Positions 60,337 to 64,000 of a stretch of DNA of 64,000 nucleotides are shown piece after piece (the first letter of the stretch is position 1; every line of letters begins with the position of its first letter). The notes beneath the pieces were generated by a model that did no database searches, was not told the DNA's origin, and worked only from the letters and a program-made list of their open reading frames with translations. The stretch comes from Panopea generosa. Its lineage: Eukaryota; Mollusca; Bivalvia; Adapedonta; Hiatellidae. The DNA is taken from the NCBI GenBank assembly GCA_029582155.1, contig CM055897.1:92455829-92519828 (forward strand). Reading direction: 5' to 3'. A program made the translations under genes and the position numbers.

Positions 60337-61235
60337 AGAACCTGATTGCTGTCAAATATGCTTTATTTATACTATCTATATTTCTTATAGCACATCACAA
60401 ATATTTAAATACGATGTACTAAAAATTATATTAAAACATTTCTCACATATATTTATATTAAAAACAAACTTTAAACATGATATATTAATGATTTCCATAT
60501 AATGCTTATACACTAACACACAATGACATACCAAGTGAATTACCTCCTTAAATAGTCATATCCAAGATCTTAATTTATCAGTTTAATTGTAAATAATAAG
60601 TTCTGATCACTAAATTTTCGCGAACTCCGTGACAAGTGGCAGTGGATCTAAATATTGGTTCGCAGGTGCGACCGACATATGTTCTAACTTGTTCGATGTC
60701 AATGTACATTTTCAATAGCTTTTTGAAAGAAATCAAGTCAATCATTCTATTAAAATGGCATATTTTCACTAACACTATGTCCATGGTGTGATTCCGATGA
60801 AATAAAAAAACTAATTGTGACAGCTTTTTACTAGTATTGCATCTTTTATTCTATTTGTTGAAATAAATAAATAAATAAATCATACATATCTCCCTATTGC
60901 AGTAGTTATTACACAGCATATGATATCTATGTTTATGGAAATTGTGATAAACATTACTGATTTGTTATATTGCCATAATGTTCGATTATTGATGAGTATG
61001 TAAAAACATAATCAATTTTTTTTAGACAATTTTCGATTAGTAAACAGAATGCGTTGATACTATTCCTTTAAACACATTCATAAAACAAAAACACAAAATG
61101 GCAGTAATAAAACATATTTATAAATTTTAAAAGTTTAACAGTACTGTTATTAAAATTATTAATATTCCGGTAATCTACGTGTGTTTCGTAACATGTGAAA
61201 CATCTGAAGTTTTCGTGTCTTTATTACACTTTTGA
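59601..61235. other. No gene recognised; simple repeats
   Basis: Contains (CA)n at 60301-60335, (AAAT)n at 60861-60880 and loose TTAATCCA[A/G]TATG repeats at 60170-60295. Frames crossing these are artefacts. Confidence 0.5.
60301..60335. repeat. (CA)n microsatellite
   Basis: Seventeen uninterrupted CA dinucleotides. Confidence 0.97.
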
Positions 61236-62288
61236 GCGTACTAAGTGCATGCATGTGCAGGATTTGTATATATATTGGAGGAACGTACTTAGTGCATACT
61301 TGTACAGAATTTGTATATATATTAGAGGAACGTACTTAATGCATGCATGTGCAGGTTTGTTTATATATTAGAGGAACGTACTAAGTGCATGCATGTACAG
61401 AATTTGTATATATATCGGAGGAACGTACTAAGTGGAGGCATGTGCAGGATTTGTAAATATACTGGAGGAACTTACTTAGTGCATACATGTGCAGAATTTA
61501 TTGGAAGAACGTACTAAATGCTTGCATGTGTATGATTTGTATATATATATTGGAGGAACGTACTAAATGCATGCATGTGCATGATGTGTATATATATATA
61601 TTGGAGGAACGTACTAAATGAATGCATGTGCTGGATTTATATATATTTTGGAGGAACGTACTTAATGCATGTATGTGCAGGATTTGTATATATACTGGAA
61701 GAACGTACTAAGTGCATGCATGTGCAGGATTTGTATATATATTGGAGGAACGTAATTAATGCATGCATGTGCAGTATTTGTATATATATATATATATATA
61801 TATTTGAAGAACGTACTGAATACATGCATGTGTTCAAGATTTGTATATATATTGGAGGAACGTACTGAATGCATGCATGTGCAGGATTTGTATATATATT
61901 GGAGGAACGTACTTAATGTGCAGGATTTGTATATATATTGGAGGAACGTACGTAATGCTTGCATGTGTGCAAGATGTGTATATATATTGGAGGAACGTAC
62001 TGAATGCATGCATGTTTTCAAGATTTGTATATATACTGGAGGAACGTACTGAATGCATGCATGTACAGGATTTGTATATGTATTGGAGGAACGTACTTAA
62101 TGCATGCATGTGCGGGATTTGTGTATATATTTGAGGAACGTATTTAATGCTTGCATGTGTGCAAGATTTGTATATATACTTGGAGGACCGTACTTAGAGC
62201 ATGCATGTACAGGATTTGTATATATATTTGAGGAACGTACTTAGTGCATGCAATGACAAGATTTTTATATATACATTGGATGAACAGT
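61236..62288. repeat. Minisatellite, 47-bp unit, about 22 copies
   Basis: The unit is GCATGCATGTGCAGGATTTG, then TATATATATTGGAGGAACGT and ACTTAAT. The TATATA part expands and contracts, most at about 61778-61805. Shortened units lie near 61490 and 61915. GCATGCATGTGC gives purine-pyrimidine alternation in every unit. Open frames on both strands (YIYWRNVLNAC-like) are artefacts. Confidence 0.96.
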
Positions 62289-64000
62289 ATTCATCTTTAA
62301 GCTTTTGTGTTTCACTTGTCCATGAGATGACATATCGTTTGTTAGAGAATGGCCTAGAGGGAACACCATTATTTACATTTTCTCGTATTATGATCTGTGG
62401 GAGTGAACACTTTTGTCGCTTCTCCGCTAAGTGTGTATTTGACATATTACATTTTTAACTTTGAGCTTTCATGTCTGTCTGATTTGTTTCATCCAACGAT
62501 ATTTGATATTGGTAAGATATGCATCATTTTCTGTACAAGACATATGTCTATTTAAGACAGTAAAGCAAACATCATCTAAGCACAAACCCTAGAAATGTAT
62601 ACCAATTAGCGTATTGTACAAATTGCCAAATACATAATTTCTTATCTAAAATATGAAAACTAACCAATAGGATATGAGCCATATGAACACAATTAATCTG
62701 TTAATTATGATATGTACAGTGCACAACCCGATAACAATGCAAAAGTGCTTGGAGCAACTAACGTCCTATTGAAAGCGTTAGTAACAGATGCTTTGATCCG
62801 AATTACTAAAAAATTTCTTCTGCTAGTCAGCGCTATTTTTCCTGATACGGTTGGGCATTGTTCAGCATGAAAATAGTTTATTGCATCTGAAGGTATAATT
62901 AATACATGTTTATATATACATATATATATTTAAATGGAAACCGTGTTTTCGACACAGACAGTTCTGCATTTGTTGGTTAGCTATAGGAGATTCAATAGTG
63001 GATATAAAAGACGCTAAGATGTGAGACGAATATTTATGTTATGGTTACTATTATATACAGGAGGTTAATAACTTCCTTGCATTTTGTAAAACAAGTTGTT
63101 TTTGAGACCGTTGACATCTACTTGAAAAACGAAGGATTTTATTGATGTAATACGATTATAAAAATAAGTATAATATAAGAAACGTGCAACCAATGTAAAG
63201 CTTTAAGCTAAAATCACTATAATTGTTTAGGTTTCAATGGCAATTCATTAAACATTTATGTAAAGGAGGGATCCGGGAAGTCCGAATGAGGCTTTATTTC
63301 TCTACCTACCAAATGAACTTTTAGCATATACAATATTGACTGGTGATATGAATATAAAGGATAGATGGTAAACGTAGTCTTTAGTGTATGGTATGCCGAG
63401 AAAGAGCGAGGATTACGTACAATAACAATAAAAAACCTCTCTAACGGATTAAGTCGCAGGTCATTCATTTTCAAATACCCCGTTTCACTTTATTGCTGTG
63501 GTAGCTTCATCGAGAATTTATATTTTGTTTTGTGGTGACTTTGTCCTTTGAATGACTAATGCTGTTTGTATATACAAATTTTCCTTTATATCTCCTCGTT
63601 GGAAATCAAGAACTCATAACTAGGTAAAGACTGTAGAAACAGGGCCTGCTTATCTCCGTTTTGGATCGTTATATAAACGTGATATAGGAGCACTAAATTG
63701 GTAAACACAATAGAGTGATATTCTTTTTGGGACTGGCAGATCATTCCATGCTTTTATATTAGCGTATAGTGCACCTTGATAGGGAATTTACAGGTACTGG
63801 TCCTAATATGATCTTGTTTTTGTCTTGCACGAGGTTAATTCTAAACATTAAGCATTGGCATGTAGTATGAAATGATAAATTGTAAATTGTCCCAATATTA
63901 CGGGATTTGTGGCAACATTGTAAAGTATTTTTGACATTTTGTAAATTGTATATTAAATACTCGGTGACTCGTACAGTTGGAGAGTCTCAAATTTATTTCT
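62289..64000. other. No gene recognised
   Basis: AT-rich end of the window. A TATAAAAG word lies at 63004-63011, but no start codon and splice donor pattern follows. The frame at 63256-63474 (minus) has no motif. Confidence 0.35.

Noticed and set aside
61575-62134. Overlapping plus- and minus-strand frames with YIYWRNVLNAC or SNIYTNLEH repeats
   Set aside because: They lie wholly within the 47-bp array and are open on both strands at once, which is expected when three units make 141 bp. Not a repeat protein.
63004-63011. Second TATAAAAG as a promoter
   Set aside because: No following start codon with good context, open frame or splice donor.

Overview
The window looks like AT-rich, intron-scale or intergenic DNA from an invertebrate animal. 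A marine mollusc, probably a bivalve, fits best, but that is an inference from the mix of mobile elements and not from any host gene. No complete ordinary protein-coding gene is recognisable. Most open frames are by-products of tandem repeats or decayed transposon genes. Thirteen tandem arrays with units of about 29 to 140 bp cover roughly 18 kb, more than a quarter of the window.

Layout. 1-810: 45-bp minisatellite. 1661-4173: 64-bp array. 4299-6262: 38-bp array. 6268-7260: dead tyrosine recombinase. 7456-8425: 48-bp array. 9038-9340: about 135-bp repeat. 9840-10030: dead SGNH-hydrolase end. The recombinase and hydrolase together suggest an old Ngaro/DIRS-order retroelement, broken up by minisatellites. 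10981-12615: 68-bp array. 14561-15725: 29-bp array. 15839-16814: a diverged duplicated segment of unknown origin. 19065-19560: degenerate ~52-bp array. 19826-20660: 5'-truncated LINE tail.

The centrepiece is at 22921-29940. A decayed LINE (ORF1, endonuclease and reverse transcriptase all present but broken) is interrupted by a 2,504-bp cut-and-paste transposon at 24577-27080. That element has a retroviral-integrase-like transposase (HHCC zinc finger, DDE triad, Cys-rich tail) and near-identical terminal inverted repeats. Each inverted repeat carries four 22-bp palindromes at an exact 29-bp pitch. A TATA target duplication flanks it, and removing the element plus one TATA restores the LINE reading frame. 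It matches the Ginger1/KRBA2-like group.

The right half holds a MITE-like inverted repeat (30222-30398), tRNA-derived SINEs (31960-32735), a mariner remnant (33586-34014), a 4.1-kb 38-bp satellite with 189-bp and ~1.2-kb higher-order structure (34350-38489), an abutting 46-bp array (38490-39880), another SINE piece (40300-40400), an unrelated 46-bp array (48512-49415), a further SINE (49760-49980), a 41-bp array (52272-53046), a decayed Tx1/L1-type LINE (56093-59600) and a 47-bp array (61236-62288). Possible host signals are weak: a TATA box with a short ATG exon and splice donor at 46293-46411, and an unidentified 146-residue frame on the minus strand at 41760-42200.

Coordinates of arrays and decayed elements are estimates by eye. 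Clade names rest on motif recognition, not on any search.
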